61,231 nucleotides of DNA from Flavobacteriales bacterium (GTDB taxonomy: Bacteria; Bacteroidota; Bacteroidia; Flavobacteriales_C; GCA-002722245), in contig CANFBW010000014.1 in assembly GCA_947444925.1 (NCBI GenBank), positions 1-61,231 on the forward strand, read 5' to 3'. The number at the start of each line of letters is the position of its first letter. Position 1 is the first letter of the stretch. Below the pieces are notes generated by a model that did not search any database, was not told where the DNA came from, and saw only the letters and a list, made by a program, of their open reading frames with translations. Of the stretch, positions 34,920 to 44,892 are shown piece by piece. Position numbers and translations under genes: made by a program.

Positions 34920-35912
34920 TTATTTAGATAAAATAATTACAACCAAACCCAACACATAAAACAAAAACATAAAAGCGATCAATAGGTTCGTTAAGCGGGG
35001 AGCTCCCTTAAATTCTTTCCAAATCAAAACACCCCATATGGCAGCAATCAAAGTAGCGCCTTGTCCCAATCCGTAAGAAATAGCAAAGCCCGCTTTACCC
35101 GATGCGATGATGTTGAAAGATGTTCCAAGTGCCCAAATCACACCGCCCAACATGCCAGCCAAATGGCTTTTTAGACTGCCCTTAAAATAATCACTGTACG
35201 ACACTGCGTTTCCTGAAAATGGTTTTTTCATCAACAAAGTATTGAATAAAAAATTACTTATTAATGCACCTACAACCATGACCACAAAAGCCGAATAAGG
35301 CGTTAACATTCCTGCTTCAGGCATAGAAAAATTTGGGGAAATTCCGTTTGCAACAAAAGGATAAAATGACCCCATTAACAAACCACTAACAATTGAAAGC
35401 GCGATTCCTTTGTTTGAAACCTTTGCGCCTACTGTAGCTTTGCGATAGGCGGCGGCGGTAAACAATATAGCCACCATTACTAAAACCACACCTAAAATTA
35501 AAAGTGACAAATCACCAACTGGAGACAGCATGTAATTCAACAAAACGCCCAAAATCAAAGCTATTCCAATTCCGATTGGAAAGGCCACCGCCATTCCTGC
35601 CAAATTCAAAGCCGCCACCAATAATATATTCGCAAGATTGAATATCACACCTCCAACAAAAGCAGACAATAAATTTGAATTATCAGCCTGGTTGATGTCA
35701 TCCGAAAAAGACCTTCCAACATCTCCATTGCTGCCCAGCGTAAAGGCGAGCAACAATGAAAAAACAAACATTCCAATGATGTAGTCCCAATAAAACAATT
35801 CGAATCGGCAAGTTTTATCGGCAAGTTTTTGGGTATTCGCCCATGAACCCCAGCAAAGCATTGTCACTACACAAAACAACACTGCACTTCCGTAATTTTC
35901 AACTATAAACAT
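34920..35912 (-). CDS. GRP-family sugar permease (ribose type)
   Basis: 330 residues with about ten membrane segments. VTMLCWGSWANTQKL near the N terminus is the signature of the glucose/ribose porter (GRP, RbsU/RhaT-like) family, and AGMLGGVIWALGTSFNIIASGKAG, about 240-263, matches its second half. It lies between ribokinase and the ADP-ribosylglycohydrolase, which makes ribose the likely cargo, driven by proton symport. Length is normal for the family. Confidence 0.88.
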   Translation of the reverse strand: MFIVENYGSAVLFCVVTMLCWGSWANTQKLADKTCRFELFYWDYIIGMFVFSLLLAFTLGSNGDVGRSFSDDINQADNSNLLSAFVGGVIFNLANILLVAALNLAGMAVAFPIGIGIALILGVLLNYMLSPVGDLSLLILGVVLVMVAILFTAAAYRKATVGAKVSNKGIALSIVSGLLMGSFYPFVANGISPNFSMPEAGMLTPYSAFVVMVVGALISNFLFNTLLMKKPFSGNAVSYSDYFKGSLKSHLAGMLGGVIWALGTSFNIIASGKAGFAISYGLGQGATLIAAIWGVLIWKEFKGAPRLTNLLIAFMFLFYVLGLVVIILSK

Positions 35913-35922
35913 AAGTCTTGTT

Positions 35923-36846
35923 TTACGCGTTTACTGGCATTGCACCAATTTCATTTCTAAATGGAATCGACGACTGAGCGCCCATGCGGGTGACAGAAAG
36001 CGAAGCAGAACGAATAGCAAAATCAACAGCATCGCGAATGCTCAATTGCTCCGACAAAGCCACCGCTAACGCACCATTAAAAACATCACCGGCAGCAGTG
36101 GTATCAATAGCCTTTACTTCGGGCGCTGAAACCACACCCGTGAACTTGTCTGACAAAACATAAGCGCCGTGACCTCCCATGGTAATAATCACGTTTTGCA
36201 CACCGCGCAACTTTATGATTGCGGCAGCTTTGGCAGCTGTTTCGGCATCAACAATGGTGATTCCCGACAAAATTCCGGCCTCCGTTTCATTCGGTGTGAT
36301 AATGTAAATATTCGACAGCAGTGCATCAGACAAATTCGATGCAGGTGCAGGATTCAATATCAATTTCTTTCTAGAAGAAGCAATAAAGGCAGCAATAAAT
36401 TCAACAGTTGAAAGAGGTATTTCCAACTGAGTGAGCACAATGTCTGCGCCATTGATCAAGGCCTCTGCCCTTTGAATATCTTCAACGCATAAAGCGCTGT
36501 TTGCACCAGGAGCAACAACAATGCTGTTTTCGCCATGATCGTCTACCGATATCAATGCAACTCCTGATGGATTTTGAGTATCGGCGACAACAAAAGCAGT
36601 GTCGATACCTTCCTTTATAAAGGTGTGTACGGCTTGCTTGCCAAACAAATCATTTCCAACTCTTGCTATAAATGCCACCGATCCTCCTAAGCGCGACGCC
36701 GCAACAGCCTGATTAGCGCCCTTACCACCAGGATTCATAAAAAACTTTTTACCCATTACGGTCTCACCGGGGGAAGGCAGTTTTGACGACTGTATTACCA
36801 TGTCTGAATTACTACTCCCAATCACCACTATTTTTGCTGCAGCCAT
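35923..36846 (-). CDS. rbsK: Ribokinase
   Basis: 307 residues, PfkB fold. The N-terminal substrate region GGKGANQAVAASRLGG (about 37-52) is typical for ribokinase, and the C-terminal DTTAAGDVFNGAL holds the catalytic Asp and anion hole. NPAP and ITPNETEAG, about 190-215, are also as expected. It phosphorylates ribose to ribose 5-phosphate. It is first in the operon (transport and glycohydrolase genes follow), so sugar freed outside is imported and trapped here. Starts with ATG at 36846. Confidence 0.94.
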   Translation of the reverse strand: MAAAKIVVIGSSNSDMVIQSSKLPSPGETVMGKKFFMNPGGKGANQAVAASRLGGSVAFIARVGNDLFGKQAVHTFIKEGIDTAFVVADTQNPSGVALISVDDHGENSIVVAPGANSALCVEDIQRAEALINGADIVLTQLEIPLSTVEFIAAFIASSRKKLILNPAPASNLSDALLSNIYIITPNETEAGILSGITIVDAETAAKAAAIIKLRGVQNVIITMGGHGAYVLSDKFTGVVSAPEVKAIDTTAAGDVFNGALAVALSEQLSIRDAVDFAIRSASLSVTRMGAQSSIPFRNEIGAMPVNA

Positions 36847-36997
36847 AATTTCACTTTTAAGATTCGCTTTACACCAAAGATATCTTCAACAACATAAGAG
36901 AACAAGTCCACTTTTAGCAATTTTAAGACAATCTAAAATCCCCAGAATAAACACAAACAACTTATTTTCAGTTATTTAAAAAAACAACAAGCACTAA

Positions 36998-38524
36998 TCA
37001 ATTCTTTGACGCACTGAATTTATTACGAGTGTATAGTGCAAAAGGTTGGCGCTTGATTTTGGCATCAAACCAAGCCGCAATGTCAAACCAAACCGACAGT
37101 CGATTATCTTGCTGCTTCACCAGCAGACGCAAAATATCTTTATTTCCGTTGATCAAACATTTTTGAGCCGAAGCTGCATCATTGGCTTTAATTGCATTCC
37201 TGAAAAATTTAAAAAGAATTTTCTCTAAATCGTAAAGCGCTCCATTCTTTTTTAAATTGCGCTCGAAACCTCGGATTTCGTAATTGATATAATCAAAATT
37301 CTCCATTTCATAATGCACTAAAAGCGCCAAAACCCTAGTAACGGTAAGTATTTCGTAGGACACAAAAGAGTGATCGTTGTTCCATATTTGATTCAAACTA
37401 TGTAGCGCATTTTTCCACTCCTTTAAACCAAAATAAAGTAGCGCATTGTAGTAAAACACTTTAGCATTTGTTGCAGACAGCAATTCCTTCGCGCTTCTGT
37501 TCACTTGATCTTTATTTTGCAGAAGCACCTCTTTCGCTGCATCAAATTCACCTCTCCCGGTGTGGAAAATAATTTCAAAAGGATAGATAACTTCCCAAAG
37601 TTTTTCTTGTTCGCGCGATTTCAATTTTACCGCCTTTAATTTTTCAATAAAAAAAGGAAGGGCATCGTAATTTCCAATGGAATGCAAATTATTGAGGATC
37701 CCTTCCAAAACATTAACGTAATACATGGGATTTTCTGTCCACAAAAAATCATATTTTTCAAACAGTACATCGAGTTCATGATACAAATCCAAACTCAATT
37801 CAGGACTACCTATCAGGCGAAAATACACCGATTGAAAAAGCATGTGCAGCTGCTGAGAATGAAACGAATGATAATGAGGATTGGCAATCAAATGAGATTC
37901 TGACAAGACTAAATCGTCAAATTTTTGTTTTTCATTCTCGTTACGCAACACCCCTTTGCTTGCAAAACGATGCAAGAGCAATTGATACAGATCCGAATGA
38001 TGACTAATTTTCATTTCGTGCTCAAGAACACCGTTGATAGCTGTTTGCTTTTCAATCAATGATTCCTCGCTAACATTTTGAAAATTCGTGCGGGTGTAAT
38101 ATTCCAGCTCTAGTTGGGCCGCCTCCAAAAAATAATAGTTTTTCTCGTACTTCAGCGCAGTACTTTTAAGTTTTTCAACTTGCGCCATAAACTCATGGTC
38201 AATTCCTTTGCTATATAAAAAACGCAAATCTTGCATCATTCGTAGCAGCAACGAATCAATGTTTTGCTCAGCATCAAATGCGCGCATACTTTTCATCAAC
38301 ACTTTAAATAAATATTTCAAAGTTACTTCAAAAGAGGCCTTCTTTGCGGCAGCTTCAAACTGCTCCTTCAAATCCTTACGCCCAGCACTTCCCTTGTCAA
38401 TCAAATCAAAAAGCACCAAATAAAATTTCTCACCTTCTTGCACAGAAGAAAAAATTTTAAAATAACGCTTCTCCGATTTCGAGAGCGAACTAATCAATAA
38501 AACAACATCATTAACCCTCGCCAT
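36998..38524 (-). CDS. Large helical hypothetical protein (TPR-like)
   Basis: 508 residues, almost all helix, no signal peptide or membrane segment, so cytoplasmic. The N terminus (VVLLISSLSKSEKRYFKIF) recurs in a family of long helical Bacteroidota proteins of unknown function. Later parts (AKVFYYNALLYFGLKEWKNALHSLNQIW, about 385-412) look like TPR repeats, so it may be a scaffold. It is followed by no gene on its strand for 150 bp and is divergent from the aldolase. No function can be assigned. Confidence 0.82.
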   Translation of the reverse strand: MARVNDVVLLISSLSKSEKRYFKIFSSVQEGEKFYLVLFDLIDKGSAGRKDLKEQFEAAAKKASFEVTLKYLFKVLMKSMRAFDAEQNIDSLLLRMMQDLRFLYSKGIDHEFMAQVEKLKSTALKYEKNYYFLEAAQLELEYYTRTNFQNVSEESLIEKQTAINGVLEHEMKISHHSDLYQLLLHRFASKGVLRNENEKQKFDDLVLSESHLIANPHYHSFHSQQLHMLFQSVYFRLIGSPELSLDLYHELDVLFEKYDFLWTENPMYYVNVLEGILNNLHSIGNYDALPFFIEKLKAVKLKSREQEKLWEVIYPFEIIFHTGRGEFDAAKEVLLQNKDQVNRSAKELLSATNAKVFYYNALLYFGLKEWKNALHSLNQIWNNDHSFVSYEILTVTRVLALLVHYEMENFDYINYEIRGFERNLKKNGALYDLEKILFKFFRNAIKANDAASAQKCLINGNKDILRLLVKQQDNRLSVWFDIAAWFDAKIKRQPFALYTRNKFSASKN

Positions 38525-38639
38525 AAACTTTGCAAATTGAGTGAGCGCAAAAGTTAAGAATTAAAATGCTCAGAACGCGAATTAGACGATAAAAAGTCAG
38601 TAGGCATATATATTTAATTTATAATAAAACACTTGTACC

Positions 38640-39572
38640 ATGCCAGCTCCCAAAGAAATCATTATTCCTGCAGATGTTCCAAAAGCATCTCAAGACTTGT
38701 TCTTAAAAAATTACAATGCCGCAACAGCCAATACTGGCCGACTAATGCTTTTTGCAGGAGACCAAAAAGTGGAACACCTCAACGACGACTATTTTGGGCA
38801 AGGCATTCCGACTGATGCAGCACATCCTCATCACCTTTTTCAAATTGCCTCGCAAGCTAAAATTGGGGTATTTGCCACTCAATTTGGTTTAATGTGTAGA
38901 TATGCTTCCTCATTTTCAAACATTCCCTTCCTGATTAAAATCAATGGCAAAAGCAATCTTCTGCCTCAACACATGGATGATCCATGCAGCACGGCGTGGT
39001 ATACCGTTGACCAAATATCTCGATACAGCAACAACAATCCACTCAACATCCTCGGCTTCGGCTACACCGTCTACCTCGGTAGCAGGTACGAACGAAAAAT
39101 GTTGCAAGAAGCAGCGAAAATGGTTCACGATGCGCATGCAATAGGTCGTATTGCTGTATTGTGGATGTATCCAAAAGGACAAGCAATCAGTGACGAGCAC
39201 AATGCACATACTATCGCAGGAGCAGCCGGAATCGCAAATTGTTTGGGTGCCGATTTTGTGAAAATAAAATTGCCACTCATCAACGGTAATTACCAAGAGG
39301 AATTGTTGCATGAAATTGTTTCGGCAGCAGGAAATACTGGAGTACTTTGCGAGGGCGGACCAAAAGCTGATGCCACAATTTTCTTGGGCACTATCTATCG
39401 CCAAATCCACAATTTTGGAATTAGAGGAAGTGCAACAGGTAGAAATATATATCAAAATAATTTAGCACAATCCATAGCCATGGCCAATGCCATTTACGGC
39501 ATCACAATTGAACAAAAAGGACTTGCACAGATCTTTCAGGAATTCAAAAATAAATCGAGAGAAAACAGTTGA
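38640..39572 (+). CDS. Class I (DhnA/FbaB-like) aldolase
   Basis: 310 residues, TIM-barrel. LMLFAGDQKVEHLN, about 35-48, and FVKIKLP, about 200-206 (Schiff-base Lys expected in this strand) fit the archaeal-type class I fructose-bisphosphate aldolase/DeoC-LacD superfamily, as does VLCEGGPKAD with the phosphate-binding GxxRGSATGRNIYQ near the end. It should split or join a sugar phosphate with dihydroxyacetone phosphate. The exact substrate (fructose 1,6-bisphosphate or another) is uncertain. Starts at the ATG at 38640, divergent from the helical protein. Confidence 0.82.
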   Translation: MPAPKEIIIPADVPKASQDLFLKNYNAATANTGRLMLFAGDQKVEHLNDDYFGQGIPTDAAHPHHLFQIASQAKIGVFATQFGLMCRYASSFSNIPFLIKINGKSNLLPQHMDDPCSTAWYTVDQISRYSNNNPLNILGFGYTVYLGSRYERKMLQEAAKMVHDAHAIGRIAVLWMYPKGQAISDEHNAHTIAGAAGIANCLGADFVKIKLPLINGNYQEELLHEIVSAAGNTGVLCEGGPKADATIFLGTIYRQIHNFGIRGSATGRNIYQNNLAQSIAMANAIYGITIEQKGLAQIFQEFKNKSRENS

Positions 39573-39720
39573 AACTGACCTCATGTTCTCGTGACAACAA
39601 CCTGAATCAGCTGGCATGGTTTTATAACCTTTACAACGACGTCTTAGGAGATCTGCTTTTTTTATGCGGATGAGAAAAGTTGAAATCATTTGAAATTGCT
39701 TAGCAATGACAAAAAGCGTT

Positions 39721-39750
39721 AAAGGTTCCCTTGATTGGGAACCTTTTTTT
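39721..39750 (+). terminator. Rho-independent terminator
   Basis: AAAGGTTCCC-TTGATT-GGGAACCTTT followed by TTTT. It lies 148 bp after the aldolase stop and ends that transcript before the pirin gene. Confidence 0.88.
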
Positions 39751-39802
39751 GCTCCAAAGTCAAGTAATATTGAGTATTTTTCATTTTTCTAAATAAGCAT
39801 TG

Positions 39803-40519
39803 ATGTCAAATTCATTTGTTATACGAGCCGAAACCCGAGGGCATGCCGACCATGGCTGGCTTAAAAGCCACCACTCCTTTAGTTTCGCCAATTACTATCA
39901 TCCCGACAGAATGCATTTTGGAGCCTTACGTGTGTTAAATGACGATTTTGTAATCGGAAGCGAAGGCTTTGGAGAGCACCCACACAGCAATATGGAAATC
40001 ATTAGCATTCCGCTGGAAGGAGATTTGCAACACCATGACAGCATGGGAAATGGCACTGTAATCAAAAAAGGAGATGTTCAAATAATAAGCGCAGGCATAG
40101 GAATTCAACACAGCGAATTCAATGCAAACGCAAATAAAGCAGTGAAATTTCTACAGATTTGGATTATACCTAAACTACAAAATATTGCACCGCGCTATCA
40201 ACAAATCAGTCTAAATGCTAGCGAACGAAAAAACAAAGCACAAATCATTGCTGCTCCAACTCCCAATGCAAATAGTGTTTGGATTAACCAAGATGCTTGG
40301 CTCTCTTTGCTAGATCTTGACTCAAGCAAGGACATCCACTACGACTTAAAGGCCGAAGGCAGTGGCGTATACATTTTCGTTCTAAAAGGAGGTATTTCTA
40401 TTGCACAGCAATTATTAAACGACCGAGATGCAATGGGAATTTGGAACACAAAAAAAATTCATCTCACCGCACACAGCGATTCTGAAATACTGATCATAGA
40501 AGTACCCATGCATTTCTAG
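39803..40519 (+). CDS. Pirin-family protein
   Basis: 238 residues from the ATG at 39803 (a TTG one codon earlier is less likely). Two cupin halves; the N-terminal half carries the metal-binding set HPHSNMEIISI and IQHSEFNAN, with the usual RGHADHGWLKSHHSFSF opening (about 10-26). Bacterial pirins of this length are quercetin dioxygenase-like or redox-sensing proteins; the substrate is unknown. Stands alone. Repeat copy 2 begins 40 bp after its stop. Confidence 0.92.
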   Translation: MSNSFVIRAETRGHADHGWLKSHHSFSFANYYHPDRMHFGALRVLNDDFVIGSEGFGEHPHSNMEIISIPLEGDLQHHDSMGNGTVIKKGDVQIISAGIGIQHSEFNANANKAVKFLQIWIIPKLQNIAPRYQQISLNASERKNKAQIIAAPTPNANSVWINQDAWLSLLDLDSSKDIHYDLKAEGSGVYIFVLKGGISIAQQLLNDRDAMGIWNTKKIHLTAHSDSEILIIEVPMHF

Positions 40520-40558
40520 CTATGGGACGAATCCTCAGGTACTAAAAAATTATTTAAT

Positions 40559-40767
40559 GATTATCCGGAATTGTACCAGTTGAATTATGTTTAGGGCCAT
40601 TGGTCCTTCGGAGTACCTCAGGAGGACAAATGCGAACGATTTTCCACATAGGTTTTTCGAGAATGATTGTCTTCGTGAGATTTGAGATTACGAGGAGAAA
40701 CAAAGTTTCGGTCTTTGAAGGACCTATCGCCACTTCTGTCAGAGGACTCGTACAATTTCGGACAATC
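40559..40767. repeat. Nested inverted-repeat element, copy 2 (209 bp)
   Basis: Same length as copy 1 and the same setting between two convergent genes, ending 4 bp from a stop codon. Outer arms are 40559-40580 and 40746-40767; a middle stem starts at GGTCCTTC (40602-40609); inner arms are CTCAGGAGGAC (40617-40627) and GTCTTCGTGAG (40669-40679). The 41-base centre (40628-40668) matches the copy 1 centre only when reverse-complemented (36 of 41). The segments between outer and middle stems are exchanged end for end, while the regions CTTCGGAGTACCTCAGGA and TGAGATTTGAGATTA stay in the copy 1 orientation. Confidence 0.85.
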
Positions 40768-40771
40768 ATAA

Positions 40772-41482
40772 TTATTTTTTTATGAATGATTCTTCCAAAT
40801 ACTTGGGCGAAGGATAATAGATAAAAAAACAAGTTCCACCTTCCATTATACTCACTATGTTTGCACACAAATCGGGAGACACGGCTGGGCAACCCAAACT
40901 TCTTCCAAGGCGACCATTATTTTTAATAAATGTTTCTGAAACATAATTGGCGCCATGAATAACGATCGCGCGTTGCTCCGCGGAACCATTGAAATTATTC
41001 TCAATACCACACAAGCGCAACGACAAGCCATGTCTACCCTGGTAACGATCTCCTGTAATATAAAAACCCAAACTCGATTGATTCGATTCCGCCACATTAG
41101 AAAAAGAGGTGGCAAATTCTTGCCCAGAATTTCTCCCGTGAGCAACGTAGCTTTGGAGAATCAAACTGTCTTTGTCAAAATCAATCAGATACAATCGTTT
41201 TGCATTGGAAGACTGTGTCATATCCGCAATGGCCAATACAGATTTTTGGGACAAGACTTTGCCATTCTTTAACTTCAAAAAACCTTTATAGGCGTGTTCA
41301 AATGCTGCGAAACTCAAACCAGCACTATCCAAACGAAGAGTTGTATACTTTTGCGCCACTGGATCACTAAATCCTTCTTCCGAAGCCACAGCAGAGGAAT
41401 TACCCAACACGTGCAAATGCGTTGGAATAAATAAGCAAAAAAATAAAAACAAATTGAATAAGAAACTTCTATTGTTAGTCAT
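40772..41482 (-). CDS. Exported L,D-transpeptidase, YkuD_2 (murein catalytic domain) type
   Basis: 236 residues from MTNNRSFLFN at 41482; the longer frame would put 11 hydrophobic residues before a second signal. The signal peptide ends near residue 28. The catalytic domain has IVIHGANY (His176) and GRSLGCPAVSP (nucleophile Cys198), the HG...SxGCP pattern of the YkuD_2 family common in Bacteroidota. It is likely to act on peptidoglycan stem peptides in the periplasm (cross-linking or protein attachment). A YcbB-type transpeptidase precedes it 58 bp upstream on the same strand. Confidence 0.88.
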   Translation of the reverse strand: MTNNRSFLFNLFLFFCLFIPTHLHVLGNSSAVASEEGFSDPVAQKYTTLRLDSAGLSFAAFEHAYKGFLKLKNGKVLSQKSVLAIADMTQSSNAKRLYLIDFDKDSLILQSYVAHGRNSGQEFATSFSNVAESNQSSLGFYITGDRYQGRHGLSLRLCGIENNFNGSAEQRAIVIHGANYVSETFIKNNGRLGRSLGCPAVSPDLCANIVSIMEGGTCFFIYYPSPKYLEESFIKK

Positions 41483-41540
41483 GGAGTCAAGATAAACTAC
41501 AAATGAAAAAATCAATATTCTTTAATTTTATTTAACATCA

Positions 41541-43202
41541 TTACAACAAAAGCAAGCCCTTCATCTTCGCATCGTGTCCATATACATCCTCTCTAAAATG
41601 CAATCTCCCATCTTTCGTCACCCATGCTGTAAAATAAACAATGAATATTGGCACTTTTGTTTTCAATCTCACATATTTTTCAACTCCACCATTCATCAGT
41701 TCAGTTATCCGATTTGGGGTCCAGGTACTGTCACCAAAAAGCAGGTGCTGAGCCAATTTAAAGGGCTCTTGCACCCTTATGCAACCATGACTAAAAGCGC
41801 GTGTGCTTTTATCAAACAATGACTTAGCTGGGGTATCGTGCAAATAAATATTATGTGTATTGGGAAATAAAAACTTTACCAAACCCAATGAATTCTCTAT
41901 CCCTGGTCGTTCTCTAATTTCATAGGGGACATTCCCCCTCGTATATTTAGTCCACTTAATACCTCCTGGATCAAGCACTTCCCCCTTCGAAAGAACTTCC
42001 ATGTTGTGCTCAAATAAGTAATTCTTGTTCTGTACAATTGATGGAATCAACTCTTTTCGAATGATGCTTTGCGGCACATTCCAATAAGGACTAAAAACAA
42101 TATATTCTACAGTATCATTGAAGATCACGGTTTCCGTGCTTTGTTTGCCCAGAACCACCCTGCAAGACCAAGCTAAACTATCCTGGTGAAAAACAGAGAA
42201 TTTATAATCTGGAATATTCACCATCAAATAATCACCTTTGAATTCATACGGCAGCCACCTACAGCGTTCCATATTAATTAACAATTGCTCAATTCTCTCA
42301 CGCAAAGGAATACGCAAGGCTTTTAATGTACTTTTATCAAGTAGAGAGTCACCCCTTAATCCATGTCGGATTTGAAACGAACAAATGGCAGCACCCAATC
42401 TTTCATCAAAAATAAGCGTACTGTCCTCCCCCAATAAATCACCCATAAGATACAGTTCACGCTTCAATGCACGCAAGAAAAATGAACTATCTCCTTTAGA
42501 CAAATTTGACAACTTCACATTGAGCTTTGGCAACCCACCACTTTTTTCAAGAGCAACATATTTCAATAATTTCTTTTTCAATCGAACGTATTGCCTAAAA
42601 ACTGGCTCATCGTTGGTGCTTTCTTGTGAATGACGCCTAGTCATACTCTCCAATAAAGCTACGTAATTCAATTTCTTACGTTCAATAAACCACCCTATTT
42701 CCATTGACTTGTATTCGGAAACGCCTTTCCAATTGTGTTCAGCATAATCAAAAAAACTAATCGTCAATAAAACATCCAATGCTAATTTCAATTGCTGACA
42801 ATTATTCAATTTGCAATGCTCATCAGTCACTTGATGGAACAAGTGCTTTAATGCCAAATCAGGATGAGCTGTTTTTAAATTGGAAAGCGCTTCGTCTTCT
42901 TCATAAAGCAGTATGAATTTTTTCGCAGCACTGTCAATACCTTCAGCGGTATACCAGGCGGGAACAAAATTCCTGTTGCGGTAAAAAATTAAGACACGTG
43001 TCTTCCATTCACTGTTTTCGATATGCTGCTTAAAAAAGTTCTCGATAAAAAGGGAATCAAATAGAACACGATTTGAGATTTCTTTATCAGACAAGGCCAC
43101 AACAGTTGTCTCCGAAACATTACTCCCCACCTCATTTTTTTGCAAATCACAACTTTGCATGAACAATCCCATTGCAAAAAAAAGAACCACAATCATCTTC
43201 AT
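41541..43202 (-). CDS. YcbB-type L,D-transpeptidase, lipoprotein
   Basis: 553 residues from the ATG at 43202 (MKMIVVLFFAM; ATG at 43196 also possible). The lipobox MQSC gives a lipidated Cys near residue 18. A helical scaffold domain (about 50-260) and a peptidoglycan-binding-like segment (CSFQIRHGLRGDSLLDKSTLKAL) are followed by the YkuD catalytic domain with IYLHDTP and AFSHGCIRV (His472, Cys474). This is the LdtD/YcbB architecture, which makes 3-3 cross-links. Probably co-transcribed with the smaller L,D-transpeptidase downstream. Confidence 0.92.
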   Translation of the reverse strand: MKMIVVLFFAMGLFMQSCDLQKNEVGSNVSETTVVALSDKEISNRVLFDSLFIENFFKQHIENSEWKTRVLIFYRNRNFVPAWYTAEGIDSAAKKFILLYEEDEALSNLKTAHPDLALKHLFHQVTDEHCKLNNCQQLKLALDVLLTISFFDYAEHNWKGVSEYKSMEIGWFIERKKLNYVALLESMTRRHSQESTNDEPVFRQYVRLKKKLLKYVALEKSGGLPKLNVKLSNLSKGDSSFFLRALKRELYLMGDLLGEDSTLIFDERLGAAICSFQIRHGLRGDSLLDKSTLKALRIPLRERIEQLLINMERCRWLPYEFKGDYLMVNIPDYKFSVFHQDSLAWSCRVVLGKQSTETVIFNDTVEYIVFSPYWNVPQSIIRKELIPSIVQNKNYLFEHNMEVLSKGEVLDPGGIKWTKYTRGNVPYEIRERPGIENSLGLVKFLFPNTHNIYLHDTPAKSLFDKSTRAFSHGCIRVQEPFKLAQHLLFGDSTWTPNRITELMNGGVEKYVRLKTKVPIFIVYFTAWVTKDGRLHFREDVYGHDAKMKGLLLL

Positions 43203-43458
43203 ATTTCTCTTCAAAAATTTCAATCAATTGTAACGAATGATTTCACTGCACACAACAACTATGACTAAGGTCACAAAAAGGACATTAAAAAAAGGATAGT
43301 GAGCACTACAATTGAAATGGGCAATAAATTACACACATCGAGCACATTAATGCGCAATTTCAAACGAAAAAACCGCCGGAAAGCCAGTAAATTCAATTGG
43401 TCCATAGTTTGCACAGACGGCATCAGAACCTTCAACCTACCAACACAAACTTCTTCAT

Positions 43459-44892
43459 ATGAGTTCTAATCATTCGCAATCACAAACGCAGTCAAATAAG
43501 CAGGGTTACTATTTGTCAACGCAACACATGCAATTCATGCAGCTTTTGCATTTGTCAGGACAAGCGCTAGACGAATATTTGCAAAATCAATTAGAAGAAA
43601 ATCCCCTGTTAGAAATTGCGGACAAAAATCCGGAAGACAACGAAAATACAGACAGTGAAATATTCGCAGAGGAATTTTATGATGAAGCGTACAAAGAAGA
43701 TTACAAATACGAAGAAAAGGCGTCCTTCAACTCAAAAACAGAAGATCAATACATTGCGCCTGCAATGCAGCTCGACACATTTTACGACAAATTAAAAACA
43801 CAAATTATTTGGATGCCAATTTCAGAGGAACTCAAAAAATTAGCTTACTACCTCGTTGATGCCTTGGATGAAGATGGCTTTTTAAAGAGAGACAACGACA
43901 GCATTTCATACGATTACAGTTTTAGCACAGGAGATTATGTTGACGCAACTGAAGTTGCAAAAGCCGTGAAAATACTGCAACAATGCGAGCCACCTGGAAT
44001 TGCGGCACGAGATCTTCGTGAATGTTTACTGCTGCAGTTGTCGGCAAAAAAAATGAAATCATCGGGACTACTGATTGCACAAAAAATACTCACCGATCAC
44101 TATACAAAACTATCCTCGCAAAACTTTCAAGCCATTCAAGAGAGTCTTGCTATAACAGGTGAACAACTAACTGAAGCATTACAAATACTGCAAACACTTA
44201 GTCCTAAGCCAAACGTTGAAAACGACAAATATGAAATATTTAGAAATCAAATTACTCCATCCATAGAAGTAGCATTTGATGGCCATGATTTCAGTGTTAA
44301 CATTGTCAATTCTAAGTTTGGAAATCTGGCAGTCAGTCAAACAATTGAAGAATTTACCAAAAGAGACTTTGCCAACTCGAAGATCGACAAATTAGAAAAA
44401 AAGTATTGGATCAAAATGGCCTCGGACGCGCAATGCTTAGTAGAAGCAATAAGGCAAAGAGAAAAAACAATGATGGCGGTAATAAGTGCGATATTAAAAC
44501 TTCAACTTGAATTCTTTAAATACGGAGACAAGCGATTTTTGCAACCAATGATATTAGACCAAGTGGCAAAACTTTCTTCCTGCGATATAAGCACTGTATC
44601 ACGAATCACCAGCAATAAATATGTTCAAACTGCCTTCGGTTGTTTTCTTCTAAAAGATCTTTTTTCAAGTTCATTGCATACCAGTGAGGGCCAAGTCAGC
44701 TCTCATAAGGTGAAAGAATTAATTGAAGAAATGATCAAGGGTGAAAACAAAAAAAAACCAATGACAGACAATCAAATTGTAAACGAATTAAAAATGTCCG
44801 GCATCAGCATTGCCAGGCGCACTATAGTGAAATACCGAGAACTACTTGGGATACCAAGCTATTCTTTGCGCATTCAAACAGTAAACATATAG
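43459..44892 (+). CDS. rpoN: RNA polymerase sigma-54 factor
   Basis: 477 residues. Region I is Gln/Leu-rich (QHMQFMQLLHLSGQALDEYLQNQLEENPLLE, split around 20-52), needed for activator response. A long acidic region II (about 53-110) follows, then the core-binding domain (ARDLRECLLLQL, LSPKPN) and the HTH (LSSCDISTVSRITSNKYVQT). The RpoN box near the end reads ARRTIVKYRELLGIPS. It heads a block with an NtrC-type activator and a kinase, which are probably its local partners. I found no convincing -24/-12 promoter (GG-N10-GC) in the window. Confidence 0.95.
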   Translation: MSSNHSQSQTQSNKQGYYLSTQHMQFMQLLHLSGQALDEYLQNQLEENPLLEIADKNPEDNENTDSEIFAEEFYDEAYKEDYKYEEKASFNSKTEDQYIAPAMQLDTFYDKLKTQIIWMPISEELKKLAYYLVDALDEDGFLKRDNDSISYDYSFSTGDYVDATEVAKAVKILQQCEPPGIAARDLRECLLLQLSAKKMKSSGLLIAQKILTDHYTKLSSQNFQAIQESLAITGEQLTEALQILQTLSPKPNVENDKYEIFRNQITPSIEVAFDGHDFSVNIVNSKFGNLAVSQTIEEFTKRDFANSKIDKLEKKYWIKMASDAQCLVEAIRQREKTMMAVISAILKLQLEFFKYGDKRFLQPMILDQVAKLSSCDISTVSRITSNKYVQTAFGCFLLKDLFSSSLHTSEGQVSSHKVKELIEEMIKGENKKKPMTDNQIVNELKMSGISIARRTIVKYRELLGIPSYSLRIQTVNI

